Positions 32,903 through 41,562 of a stretch of DNA of 64,000 bases are shown piece by piece. Made by a program: the position numbers and the translations under genes. This stretch comes from Streptomyces sp. NRRL F-5123 (GTDB lineage Bacteria; Actinomycetota; Actinomycetes; Streptomycetales; Streptomycetaceae), in contig NZ_JOHY01000013.1 in NCBI RefSeq assembly GCF_000721495.1, positions 75,313 to 139,312 of the forward strand, given 5' to 3'. Position 1 is the first letter of the stretch. Every line of letters begins with the position of its first letter. The notes beneath the pieces are model-generated. The model had not been told where the DNA came from and ran no database searches. It saw only the letters and a list, made by a program, of their open reading frames with translations.

Positions 32903-33841
32903 GTGGGCGGCGGGGAAGTGCTCGTCGTCGGTTCCGTCAACCTCGACATCGGCTACCGGCTCGACCGCCTGCCGCGCGACGGGGAGACGGTCCGGGCGCG
33001 CGGCCGCTTCCAGGCCGGGGGCGGGAAGGGCGCGAACCAGGCGCTCGCCGCGCGGCGCCTGGGCGCCCGGGTCTCCCTGCTCGCCAGCGTCGGGCGGGAC
33101 GCCGGTCCGGCCCTCGCCGACCTCGCGGCCGCCGGGGTCGACCTCGCCCCGGTCCTGCGGCACGACGACGCCGCCACCGGTTCCGCGGTGCTGCTCGTCG
33201 GCCCGGAGGACAACTGCATCGTGGTCGACGCGGGTGCCAACGACCTGCTGCGGCCCGAGCATGTCCGCGCCCTCGCGGCGGCCGGGGCGCCGCCCGCCGT
33301 GGTGGTGACCAACCACGAGGTGCCCGCCCCGGTGGTGGAGGCGGCACTGCGTGCCTGGGCCGGGCGGGCGCGCGTGCTGCTCAACCCGTCGCCGGCACGC
33401 GCCCTCGACCGCGAGCTGCTCGCGCTCGTCGACGTCCTCGTACTCAACGCCGGGGAGCTGGCCGACCTGCTCGGCCTCGGCCCGGCCCCCGCCACCCCCG
33501 AGGCGGTCGCGGCCGTCCTCGGCGGCGGCGTCCTCGGCGACTGCGTCGTCACCCTGGGCCACGGCGGCGCCGTCGTCTCCGAGCGCGGCATCCTTACGTA
33601 CGTACCCGCGTTCCGGGTCGAGGCGGTGGACACGGTCGGCGCGGGCGACGCCTTCCTCGGCGCCCTCGCCGCCGGCCTCGCCGCGGGCCGGGCCCTCGGC
33701 GCGGCAGCCGTACGGGCGTGCGCCGCGGCCGCGCTCGCGGTGACCGCGCCCGGCGCCCGCGGGGCCGTACTGAGCCCGGAAGCCGTCGACGCCCTCGTGG
33801 CCCGCGAACCGGCGGCCGCCGGAAACCGACCCACCCCCTGA
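32903..33841 (+). CDS. rbsK: Ribokinase-family (PfkB) sugar kinase
   Basis: About 312 residues with the PfkB/ribokinase fold: VLVVGSVNLDIGYRLDRLPR, GGGKGANQALAARRLGA, AVLLVGPEDNCIVVDAGAND and the ATP/anion-hole motif VDTVGAGDAFLGALAAGL. The full set favours ribokinase (D-ribose to ribose 5-phosphate). The start is uncertain. GTG 32903 is chosen because it lies just before the conserved strand; GTG 32918 is possible, and an ATG at 32840 lies within the operator. First gene of an operon with an NCS1 transporter, a glycosidase-like enzyme and a mutarotase, controlled by the divergent LacI protein. Confidence 0.88.
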   Translation: MGGGEVLVVGSVNLDIGYRLDRLPRDGETVRARGRFQAGGGKGANQALAARRLGARVSLLASVGRDAGPALADLAAAGVDLAPVLRHDDAATGSAVLLVGPEDNCIVVDAGANDLLRPEHVRALAAAGAPPAVVVTNHEVPAPVVEAALRAWAGRARVLLNPSPARALDRELLALVDVLVLNAGELADLLGLGPAPATPEAVAAVLGGGVLGDCVVTLGHGGAVVSERGILTYVPAFRVEAVDTVGAGDAFLGALAAGLAAGRALGAAAVRACAAAALAVTAPGARGAVLSPEAVDALVAREPAAAGNRPTP

Positions 33842-33876
33842 CCCTTCACCAGCCCTCCAGCGAAAGGCGCACGTCC

Positions 33877-35448
33877 ATGAGCAATGCGGCTCAGCAAGGA
33901 CGACGAGGCACCACCGTCGAGTCGAACGGCGTCAACCCCGTTCCCGACGCCGAACGGCGCGGGCAGCCCCGCGGCCTGTTCGCCGTCTGGTTCGCCTGGA
34001 ACATATCGATCCTCGGCGTCAGCTACGGCATCTTCGTCTTCGGCCTCGGCCTGAACGTCTGGCAGACGATCGTGGCGGGCACCATCGGGTATCTCGCCTC
34101 GGCCGCCCTCGTCGGCATCCTCGCGGTCGGCGGCCCCCGCACGGGGCTGCCGACGCTCACCCAGACGCGCTTCGCCTTCGGCATCAAGGGCAACCGGATC
34201 CCCGCGTTCTTCGCCTACCTGTCCAACATGGGCTGGAAGGTGACGATCATCACCCTCGCCTCCAGCACCGGCGCCCACCTCTTCGCGAAGCTGTGGCCGT
34301 CCGCTTTCGCGAGAGACGACGGTTCGAGCACCACCCCGGCGCTCGCGCTGTGGTTCGTGGTCGTGCTCGCGGTGACGATGACGGTCGCCGTGCTCGGGCA
34401 CCAGCTCATCATGCGGATCGAGGTGTGGATCTCGTGGCTGACCGGCGTCATGACGGTGGCGTTCCTCGGGTTCGTGCTGCCCGAGATCGAGTGGTCGCAC
34501 CTCGGCGACCCCCGCGCGGGCGGCCCGCTGGAGTTCGTCGGCGGCGTCATCATGGCGATGACCCTCGTCGGCCTGGGCTTCCTCAACTACGGCGGTGACT
34601 TCGCGCGCTACCTCCCGCGCGAGACCAGGGCCCGCGGTGTGGTCGGGTGGACGGTCGCCGGGCTGAGCGCGCCGGTCGTCGTCATGCTCGTCGTCGGGGC
34701 GCTGCTCGTCGGCGGGGACCCGAAGCTCGGCGGTGCCACGGCCGCCGACCCGGTCGGAGCGCTGACCGCGCTGCTGCCCATGTGGTTCTTCGTCCCCTTC
34801 TCCGTCGTGATCGTCATCTCGCTGGTCTCCGCGGCCATCACCGGGATGTACAGCTCCGGTCTCGCGCTGATGGCCGTCGGCGTCCCGCTGCGCCGCTCCG
34901 CGACGACCGCGATCAACGCCACGATCATCGCGGCCGGTGCCTTCTACCTGGAGTTCGTCTCCACCTCCTTCCTCGCGACCTTCCAGTCGTTCCTGTCGCT
35001 CATCGCCGTGATGATGGGATCGATGGGCGCGATCCAGCTGGTCGACTTCGTCCGGCAGCGCCGCCTGGGCTGGAACACCGACCTGGCCGAGGCGCGCGGG
35101 TACGGTGGGCGCGACGGGCGGTGGACGGCGATCACGAGCCTGGTCGTCGCCACGGTCCTCGGCCTCGGCCTTGTCACCAGCTCCGACCCGAACTTCGCGA
35201 AGATCACCGGCTTCCTGCTCACATCCGGTGCGCAGGACGGGGTGTTCGGCGCGAGCGGGCTCGGGATCGTCATCGCCATGGCGATCGCCGGGGCGCTCTA
35301 CGCACTGCTCACCTTCGGGCTGCGCCTGGACCCGAAGCCCGACTACTCGCTCGCGACCTCCGCAGCCGGTGGCAGCGGCAGCGGCAGCCCGGTGGTCCCT
35401 CCCCGCGACGCGCCCGGCCGTGCCCCGGCCGACGCGACCGACCGCTGA
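33877..35448 (+). CDS. NCS1-family nucleobase/cytosine-type permease
   Basis: A 523-residue membrane protein with about 12 transmembrane segments. NCS1 features include LFAVWFAWNISILGVSYGIF near the start, GPRTGLPTLTQTRFAFGIKG, GLGFLNYGGDFARYLPRETRA and GSMGAIQLVDFVRQRRLGW. NCS1 carriers transport nucleobases, allantoin, hydantoins or cytosine with Na+ or H+. Finding one between a ribokinase and a glycosidase suggests that the operon handles a nucleoside or a nucleobase-like glycoside. The C-terminal 50 residues are Gly/Ser/Pro-rich. Confidence 0.9.
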   Translation: MSNAAQQGRRGTTVESNGVNPVPDAERRGQPRGLFAVWFAWNISILGVSYGIFVFGLGLNVWQTIVAGTIGYLASAALVGILAVGGPRTGLPTLTQTRFAFGIKGNRIPAFFAYLSNMGWKVTIITLASSTGAHLFAKLWPSAFARDDGSSTTPALALWFVVVLAVTMTVAVLGHQLIMRIEVWISWLTGVMTVAFLGFVLPEIEWSHLGDPRAGGPLEFVGGVIMAMTLVGLGFLNYGGDFARYLPRETRARGVVGWTVAGLSAPVVVMLVVGALLVGGDPKLGGATAADPVGALTALLPMWFFVPFSVVIVISLVSAAITGMYSSGLALMAVGVPLRRSATTAINATIIAAGAFYLEFVSTSFLATFQSFLSLIAVMMGSMGAIQLVDFVRQRRLGWNTDLAEARGYGGRDGRWTAITSLVVATVLGLGLVTSSDPNFAKITGFLLTSGAQDGVFGASGLGIVIAMAIAGALYALLTFGLRLDPKPDYSLATSAAGGSGSGSPVVPPRDAPGRAPADATDR

Positions 35449-35499
35449 CCGAACCGGTGGCGGCGGGGCCGCCCGCCGCCACCTGAGGAGCTGACATCC

Positions 35500-38244
35500 G
35501 TGTCCGCACACGAGACCGCGCTGGAGCGGTTCCGGCATCCCGACCCGTGGCATTCGCCCGCCACCTACTGGTTCTGGCACCACCTGCCCGGCCGGGACAC
35601 GATCCGCACCCAGGTCCGGCAGATGCACGACGCCGGGATCCGCGGCTTCCAGGTGCAGGCCCGCCTGTCGTACCCGATCGAGGGCTACCTGGACGAGGAC
35701 TACCTCGCCGCCTGCCGCTGCGCCGTCGAGGAGGCCGCGCGGTACGGGATGGTCGTCGGCATCTACGACGACTACAACTGGCAGACCGGCCACGCCGGCG
35801 GCCGCGCGGTGGAAGGGCACGACGAGCTGCGCGAGCGGCATCTGTTCTGGGTGCGGATAGGCCCGGGGGAGGACGCCGGGACGCTGGGCGGCATCCGCTC
35901 GGCGACCGAGGACCTGGGCCCGGCCGCGATGCGCTGGCACTACGAGGGCGGCGCGGTCGAGTGGGCCGACTGGCGGACCGAGTACGTCCTCGTCACGGCC
36001 GGACCGCACGGCCCGGTCGCCGAGCGGCCGGACCTCGTCGACCGGCTGCGGGGCGCCGCCGACGGGTGCAGCGTCCACCTCGCCGAGCCCGTCCCGGACG
36101 GGGCCGGGACGATCGTCCTGGTCTCGGCCCGGTGCGCCACCTCCCGGCTGGTCAACCCCGTCGACCCGGCCGCCGTCGACCGCTTCGTCGAGGCCGGCTG
36201 CCGGCCGTTCGCCGACGCCCTGGGCGACTTCTTCGGCAGCACCGTCGCCTACATGTTCTTCGACCAGCCGCACGCCGTGTACTACGACTGGGAGGGCCGC
36301 ACCGGCGATCTGCGCTCGGCGATGCCCTTCCACGCCCGCCTGGCCGCCTCGATCCGCGAGCGCTGGGGCGAGCGCACGCCCGACGTGCTCGCCGCGGTGC
36401 TGGACGGGGACGAACCGGAGCAGCTGGCCCTGCGCGCCCAGTTCTACGAGCACTTCAGCGCCTACGCGACACGGACCTTCCTCGGCCGGCTGCGGGACTG
36501 GAGCCACGCCCACGGCCTGCTCCAGTCCGGCCACGAGGTGCTCGGACACGTCGGCGGCTGGCGGCTGGACACCGCGTTCGCGCACTGGGACCTGCGGGTG
36601 AACTTCGGGCTCGACCACTTCGGCGTGGACGGGTACCGGGATCTGACGGCGGTGGACGCCCAGGACGGCGTCGCGCAGCTCAGCCCGGTGTTCGGCGACT
36701 CGGTCGCCCGCCACCACGGCCGCAGCGGCACGATGGTCGAGCAGTACTTCCTCACTCCGCCCGAGGGCGGCGCGCCGTGGTCCGGCCACTGGGGGCTGGG
36801 TCTGCAGGAGCTGCGTACCACCGCGATCACCCACCACCTGCACGGCATGCGGCAGATGATCTTCCACGGCTTCTACCAGACCCACGGCCACGGTGGGGAC
36901 CACGAGTCCATGAGCAACCCCCGCTTCGACTTCCCCCCGGGGATCAACTTCGAGCCCTGGTTCGCCGACCACCACCCGCGGTTCGCCCTGGAGAGCGCGC
37001 GGCTGAGCGAATTCCTGGAGCCCGTGACACCCCGGGCCGACGTCGCGGTCCTCTACCCGCTGCGCACGCTGTGGACGCAGGGGCAGCTCGGCGCGGCGGC
37101 CCGTGCGACCGGTGACTGGACCCGTGCCCTCACCGAGGCCGGGGTCGGATTCCACCTCGTCGACGAGCGCGACATCGAGGCCGCGACCGTGACGGAGGGC
37201 GCCGTCCACTTCGGCGGGCGGCGCTACCGGGCGCTCGTCCTGCCCGCCGTGACCACGCTGCGCTCCGCCGCGGTGCTGCGCCGGATCCGCCGCATCGCCG
37301 AGGCGGGGGTACGGGTGCTCGCCGCCGGAGCCACGCCCGGCGTCTACCAGGAAGGGCCGCAGACCGCCGCGGCGGACTGGGCGGAGCTGGCACCCTCGGT
37401 GGAGGCGCCGGACGCGGTCCCCGGTGCGAGGACGCTGCGCGGACTCGTCCCGTACGACCCGGACGTGCCCGAGGTGCGCACGCCGGAGGGCTCGGCGGTG
37501 CGCTGGCGCGGAGGCCCGGAATCCCCCGGGGCCTTCCGGTTCGCCTGCTTCGCCGACCCCGGGGCCGGGGCCGGGGCGACGGTGGACGTCCGGCTGCCCG
37601 AGGGGGTCTGGCGCGTCGAGGAGTGGACGGCCGCCGACGGCGGCGTGCGCGACCTCGGACCGGCTGAGGGCACGGTCGCGTGGCGGCTGGAGCCGAACGC
37701 CCTGCGCCTGCTGTGCCTGCATCGCGGCCCGCAGGCCCTGCCCGGCGCGGTGGCGGCCGCCGAGGGGCCGGACCCCGACGGCGCCGCCTGGTCACAGCCG
37801 CGGGAGCTCGTGTGCGGGTGGTCCCTGGAGATCCCCGGCGACGCCCACGAGGAGGCGGGCACGAGCCGCCCGATCGCGGTCACGCACGGCTGGGAGGGCC
37901 AGGGCCTTCCCTCGTTCGCGGGCCCCGCCGACTACGTACGGCAGATCACGCTCGACGCGCCGGCCACGCTGGAACTGACGCTTCCGGCCGTCGCCGGAGG
38001 GGCGTCGGTGTCCGTCAACGGGGCGAGGGCCGGGGACCGCGGCTGGTCGCCCTACCGTTTCACGATCCCCGCGGGCTGCCTGCGACCGGGCCCGAACGAG
38101 CTGCGCATCCGCCTCACCCCTCCGGCGGCGAACCGCTATTACGCCGGCACGGGCCTGCGCACCGCCCCCGAGCCCTGCGGGCTGCTCGCGCCGCCCGTGC
38201 TGCGCAGCCGGGACGCGCCGCCCGCGCCGGGCACCGGCCGCTGA
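35500..38244 (+). CDS. Large glycoside hydrolase-like protein (GH106-like), cytoplasmic
   Basis: A 914-residue protein with no signal peptide; GTG start with GAGGAG 9 nt upstream. The N-terminal half looks like a TIM-barrel hydrolase: TYWFWHHLPGRDTIRTQVRQ, MHDAGIRGFQVQARLSYP, RYGMVVGIYDDYNWQTGHAG, YMFFDQPHAVYYDW. This layout is reminiscent of GH106 alpha-L-rhamnosidases and related unclassified families. Residues about 500-720 look like a beta/alpha accessory region, and the C-terminus (residues about 800-905) like a carbohydrate-binding beta-sandwich (LELTLPAVAGGASVSVNG, then PNELRIRLTPPAANRYYAG). It presumably splits an imported glycoside, giving sugar to ribokinase and the mutarotase. The exact family and substrate are not established. 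Confidence 0.72.
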   Translation: MSAHETALERFRHPDPWHSPATYWFWHHLPGRDTIRTQVRQMHDAGIRGFQVQARLSYPIEGYLDEDYLAACRCAVEEAARYGMVVGIYDDYNWQTGHAGGRAVEGHDELRERHLFWVRIGPGEDAGTLGGIRSATEDLGPAAMRWHYEGGAVEWADWRTEYVLVTAGPHGPVAERPDLVDRLRGAADGCSVHLAEPVPDGAGTIVLVSARCATSRLVNPVDPAAVDRFVEAGCRPFADALGDFFGSTVAYMFFDQPHAVYYDWEGRTGDLRSAMPFHARLAASIRERWGERTPDVLAAVLDGDEPEQLALRAQFYEHFSAYATRTFLGRLRDWSHAHGLLQSGHEVLGHVGGWRLDTAFAHWDLRVNFGLDHFGVDGYRDLTAVDAQDGVAQLSPVFGDSVARHHGRSGTMVEQYFLTPPEGGAPWSGHWGLGLQELRTTAITHHLHGMRQMIFHGFYQTHGHGGDHESMSNPRFDFPPGINFEPWFADHHPRFALESARLSEFLEPVTPRADVAVLYPLRTLWTQGQLGAAARATGDWTRALTEAGVGFHLVDERDIEAATVTEGAVHFGGRRYRALVLPAVTTLRSAAVLRRIRRIAEAGVRVLAAGATPGVYQEGPQTAAADWAELAPSVEAPDAVPGARTLRGLVPYDPDVPEVRTPEGSAVRWRGGPESPGAFRFACFADPGAGAGATVDVRLPEGVWRVEEWTAADGGVRDLGPAEGTVAWRLEPNALRLLCLHRGPQALPGAVAAAEGPDPDGAAWSQPRELVCGWSLEIPGDAHEEAGTSRPIAVTHGWEGQGLPSFAGPADYVRQITLDAPATLELTLPAVAGGASVSVNGARAGDRGWSPYRFTIPAGCLRPGPNELRIRLTPPAANRYYAGTGLRTAPEPCGLLAPPVLRSRDAPPAPGTGR

Positions 38245-38321
38245 CCCGGCCGGGCCCGCAACGGCACCCGCACCCGCACCTGTATGCGCATCCGCCCCCG
38301 TACGACAGAAGGCTGCCGACC

Positions 38322-38765
38322 ATGCTCAAGGGGATCGACCCCCTGCTCTCCCCGGACCTGCTCCACGCGCTCGCGTGCATGGGCCACGGGGACACCGTCG
38401 CGCTCGTCGACCGGAATTTCCCCGCCCACTCCGTGAACGGGCGCGTGATCCGCCTCGACGGCGCCGATGTCGTCTCCGCGGGCCGGGCCGTACTCGGGCT
38501 CCTGCCGCTCGACACGTTCGTCCCCGAACCCGTCGCACGGATGGAGGTCGTCGGGGACCCCGGCAGCCGGCCGCCGGTGCAGGCGGAGTTCCTCGCCGTC
38601 GTGACGGAGCAGGCGGGCCGGCCCGTCGCCGTCGAGGCGCTGGAGCGCCAGGCGTTCTACGACCGCGCCCGCGCCGCCTTCGCCGTCGTGATCACCGGCG
38701 AGGACCGGCCGTACGGCTGCTTCCTGCTGGCCAAGGGCGTTCTTCCCGAGTTCGCACCCGCGTGA
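38322..38765 (+). CDS. RbsD/FucU-family sugar mutarotase
   Basis: A 147-residue protein of the RbsD/FucU fold: MLKGIDPLLSPDLLHALACM, GHGDTVALVDRNFPAHSV (His22 region is the catalytic motif), and the C-terminal RAAFAVVITGEDRPYGCFLL. These enzymes interconvert anomers of ribose (pyranose/furanose) or fucose. The N-terminal LKGI…LL.AL..MGHGD is the FucU form. It follows the hydrolase by 77 bp and completes the pathway: import, hydrolysis, anomer interconversion, phosphorylation. Confidence 0.9.
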   Translation: MLKGIDPLLSPDLLHALACMGHGDTVALVDRNFPAHSVNGRVIRLDGADVVSAGRAVLGLLPLDTFVPEPVARMEVVGDPGSRPPVQAEFLAVVTEQAGRPVAVEALERQAFYDRARAAFAVVITGEDRPYGCFLLAKGVLPEFAPA

Positions 38766-38829
38766 CGCCGGGGTTCCCTGTGCTGTACGGGTGCCGCTCC
38801 CTGCTCCGGGGCCCTGCGATGATCGGTGC

Positions 38830-39879
38830 ATGCGCGCGGCCCGGCTCCTCTCCCTCGTCCTCCTGCTGCAGAACCGGGGCAGGCTGACGGCCGGTGAGCT
38901 GGCCGCGGAGCTGGGCGTGTCGGTCCGGACCGTCTACCGGGACATCGAGTCGCTGAGCGGCGCGGGCATCCCGGTCTACGGCGACTCCGGGCACCACGGC
39001 GGCTACGAGCTGCTCGGCGGCTACCGCACTCGGCTGACCGGGCTGCACGCCGACGAGGCCGAGTCCCTCTTCCTCGCCGGGCTGCCCGGCGCGGCCGACG
39101 ACCTGGGACTGGGCGAGGTGCTCGCCGCGGCGCAGCTCAAGCTGACCGCCGCGCTGCCCGCCCCGCTGCGGGACCGGGCGGGGCGGGTTCGCGAGCGCTT
39201 CCACCTCGACGCCCTCGGCTGGTACCGCGAGCAGGATTCCCCGCCCGAGCTGGTGGCGCTCGCCGGAGCCGTGTGGAACCAGCGGCGGATCCGTGTGCGC
39301 TACCGCCGCTGGGCGGAGCCCAAGGAGGTCGAGCGCGCGCTCGACCCCTACGGGCTGGTCCTCAAGGCGGGCGTCTGGTACCTCGTCGCCGCGGTGGACG
39401 GCGCGGTGCGGACCTACCGGGTGTCCTCGATCCTCCGCCTCGACGTCACCGAGGACGGCTTCGAGCGACCCGGCGGCTTCGACCTCGCCGCCCACTGGCA
39501 GGAGTACCTGGCCGCCTACGACGCGCGCAGGCTCCGGCTTCAGGCCCGCGTCCGGTTCGCCCCCACGCTGCTGCCCGCGCTGCCGGACCGCCTGGACGCG
39601 GCCCTGGTCCGCGCGGTCGAGGCCTCGGCGGGGCCGCCGGAGGCGGACGGCTGGGTCACGGCGACGGTGCCCCTGGAATCGGTCGGCCTGGCGGTGCCGA
39701 CGCTGCTGTCCCTCGGGCCTGACATCGAGGTGCTGGCCCCCGAGGAGCTGCGCCGCGCGGTCGCGGACGCGGCCGCAGCGGTGCTCGGCCGGTACCGGCG
39801 GGGGGACGGCGACCGCAGCAGCAGCCCGGCGGACAGCGTCGCCAGCAGCCCGAGAGCGGCCAGCACCCCGAAGCCGTAG
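38830..39879 (+). CDS. WYL-domain (DeoR/YafY-type) transcriptional regulator
   Basis: A 349-residue regulator. The N-terminal HTH_11 winged helix (residues 1-60) reads LLSLVLLLQNRGRLTAGELA, then LGVSVRTVYRDIESLSGAG. The WYL domain follows at about 140-215 (RIRVRYRRWAEPKEVERALD, then PYGLVLKAGVWYLVAAVDG), and the C-terminal WCX extension ends about residue 325 (LRRAVADAAAAVLGRY). The last 25 residues are Ser/Ala/Pro-rich and lie opposite the end of the convergent MFS gene. These regulators often control the adjacent gene; here an operator-like dyad sits at the MFS promoter. Confidence 0.92.
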   Translation: MRAARLLSLVLLLQNRGRLTAGELAAELGVSVRTVYRDIESLSGAGIPVYGDSGHHGGYELLGGYRTRLTGLHADEAESLFLAGLPGAADDLGLGEVLAAAQLKLTAALPAPLRDRAGRVRERFHLDALGWYREQDSPPELVALAGAVWNQRRIRVRYRRWAEPKEVERALDPYGLVLKAGVWYLVAAVDGAVRTYRVSSILRLDVTEDGFERPGGFDLAAHWQEYLAAYDARRLRLQARVRFAPTLLPALPDRLDAALVRAVEASAGPPEADGWVTATVPLESVGLAVPTLLSLGPDIEVLAPEELRRAVADAAAAVLGRYRRGDGDRSSSPADSVASSPRAASTPKP

Positions 39880-40985
39880 CGCGTGTCGCTGTGGTCGGTG
39901 ACCGCCGCGACCAGCAGCATCACGGCGACCGTGGCCGCCAGCCCGCCCCCGTTCGCCAGCCCGAAGACCCTGCCCACCGTCGCGTCGTCGGCCGACGCCA
40001 TCAGCATGGTCCGGGAGGCGATCCGGGCCTGCCCGAAGAAGAACGCGCCCAGCGGCACCGCGACGAGGAAGCCGGTGAGCCCGAACTCGCTCTGCAGCAC
40101 CAGACCGGCGTCGCAGACCAGGAAGCCCGCGACGGCGATCCGCAGGTCGGGGCTGCGCCTGCTGACGATCCGGTAGCCGCCGGCCGCCGCCAGGAAGCCC
40201 AGCGAGCCGAGCGCGTCCACGACGCCGAACGCCCCCGCGCCGCAGTGGAGTTCACCGATGAGGGCGGTGGGCAGCAGGGCGTTGAAGACCGTGACGACCA
40301 CGCTCCCCTGGGCGTAGAGCAGGATGAAGCGGCGCATCCGCAGCGGCCCGTGCGGGGCAGCGGGCGCTGGAGCCCCCGCAGGGGCGGCCGCCGTCGGCTT
40401 CCCGTCCGGCCGCCGCCCCACCGCCACGACGCAGAGCGCGGAGACGGCGAAGGTCGCGGCGTTGAACACCAGCAGCGGCACGGCGCCGAAGGCCTGGACG
40501 CACAGCCCGCCCACCGTCGCCGACAGCAGCATCCCTGCCTGCGTCCCCATCTCGTAGCGGGCGTTGAACCGCCGCAGCCGCTCCGCGGGCACCCGCTCCT
40601 TGATCAGCGCGGAACTGGCCGGCAGGAAGAGGGCGCTGACGACGGCGAGCGCCAGGTTCGCACCGTAGATGCCGGGCGCGGGGGAGCCGCCGCAGACCAG
40701 CCACAGCGGCAGCGCGAGGGCCAGCGCCGCGCTGGTGGCGTCGCAGCCGATCCACAGGGTCCGGCGGTCGAAGCGGTCGGCCATCCGCCCGAAGAAGGGC
40801 GACAGCAGCGCCTGCGGTCCGGCGACGGCGATGAAGAGCCAGCCCACGGCCGTCATGGTCCGCTGCTCCCTGATCATGAGCAGCGCGCCGACGATGAGCT
40901 GGACGTTGTTGCCGAGCGCGGTGGCGAAGGCGGCGGGCACGAGCAGCCGCTCGGCCCGGCGGGAGGATTGGTGAGCCAGGTGCAT
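39540..40985 (-). CDS. MFS transporter with overlong, antisense-overlapping 3' end
   Basis: A 481-residue reading frame. The ATG at 40985 starts MHLAHQSSRRAERL. About twelve transmembrane segments follow; recognisable parts are PQALLSPFFGRMADRFDRRTLW (the MFS loop 2-3 motif) and LPASSALIKERVPAERLRR, as in MdfA/EmrD-like and DHA3-like exporters. The recognisable protein ends near LLLRSPSPRRYR (about 39800). From there to the stop at 39540 the frame runs antisense to the WYL gene, giving a Ser/Ala/Arg-rich tail of about 85 residues with no membrane character. The overlap with the WYL coding region is 340 bp, which suggests that the original stop was lost. Probably a drug or metabolite exporter. 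Confidence 0.86.
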   Translation of the reverse strand: MHLAHQSSRRAERLLVPAAFATALGNNVQLIVGALLMIREQRTMTAVGWLFIAVAGPQALLSPFFGRMADRFDRRTLWIGCDATSAALALALPLWLVCGGSPAPGIYGANLALAVVSALFLPASSALIKERVPAERLRRFNARYEMGTQAGMLLSATVGGLCVQAFGAVPLLVFNAATFAVSALCVVAVGRRPDGKPTAAAPAGAPAPAAPHGPLRMRRFILLYAQGSVVVTVFNALLPTALIGELHCGAGAFGVVDALGSLGFLAAAGGYRIVSRRSPDLRIAVAGFLVCDAGLVLQSEFGLTGFLVAVPLGAFFFGQARIASRTMLMASADDATVGRVFGLANGGGLAATVAVMLLVAAVTDHSDTRYGFGVLAALGLLATLSAGLLLRSPSPRRYRPSTAAAASATARRSSSGASTSMSGPRDSSVGTARPTDSRGTVAVTQPSASGGPAEASTARTRAASRRSGSAGSSVGANRTRA

Positions 40986-41007
40986 GGCACCACTGTCCGT
41001 AGGTCTG

Positions 41008-41024
41008 CTGACATCTTCTGTCAG
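41008..41024. promoter_or_regulatory. Operator-like dyad upstream of MFS gene
   Basis: CTGACA-tcttc-TGTCAG, a perfect 6-bp inverted repeat with 5-bp spacer, 22 bp upstream of the MFS start. Possible binding site of the adjacent WYL regulator or another repressor. Confidence 0.5.
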
Positions 41025-41562
41025 TGAAGTGGAACTCGCGTGCACCGGGGATCCGTTGCGGTGCCGGAACCGCGTGGGGCCGCTCGGGGGGCGCAGCCCC
41101 GATCCGGGTCAGGCCGGGAACGCGGGGCTTCCCCGGAGCGGGGGCGGAACCCCTGATGCCGCGTCACCACGGCGCCGTGGTGCGCCACCTGGCCCGGAGG
41201 CCCCGGCGCGGTGCCCCGGCGCGGTGCCCCGGGACCGGCAGCCCGGCGCGGGCAGGCGCTGCCCCGGCCGGGCGGGAGGCCATGGTCGCGGGATACGCCA
41301 CCACGCGGCCCCGGCCCCGGCTCGGGGCCTCCGGCCGGGGCTGCGCCAGGCGCATGACTCCGGGTGCGCCGCCCCCGCCCTGCGCGCGCTTCCGGCCCTC
41401 ACACGCCGGGCCGCGCGCCCTTACGCCGTCCGGGTGAGGCGCCCGCGCCGCGCGCGGGCGCCGGGCAGGCCGGACACCCTGCGTGGGCCGGGCCCGGCCG
41501 GCACCCGGTTGCCGGTCGCCGGGTCAGCCCTGACGATGAGGTGGGGACAGGAGGTCGCAGCC
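41025..41562. other. Non-coding interval with palindrome and short tandem repeat
   Basis: 538 bp without a recognised gene between divergent MFS and dhaK genes. It contains a perfect 18-bp palindrome, CACCACGGCGCCGTGGTG (41165-41182), a 13-bp unit (gcgcggtgccccg) repeated in tandem at about 41207-41232, and GC-rich hairpins such as GGGGcttCCCC at about 41127-41136. The dhaK ribosome site AGGAGG is at its end. Confidence 0.5.

Noticed and set aside
32953..37722. A 1589-codon open frame on the minus strand opposite the ribokinase, NCS1 and hydrolase genes
   Set aside because: It is antisense to three genes with strong family motifs, and has the Arg/Gly/His/Pro-rich, repeat-poor character of GC-driven shadow frames.
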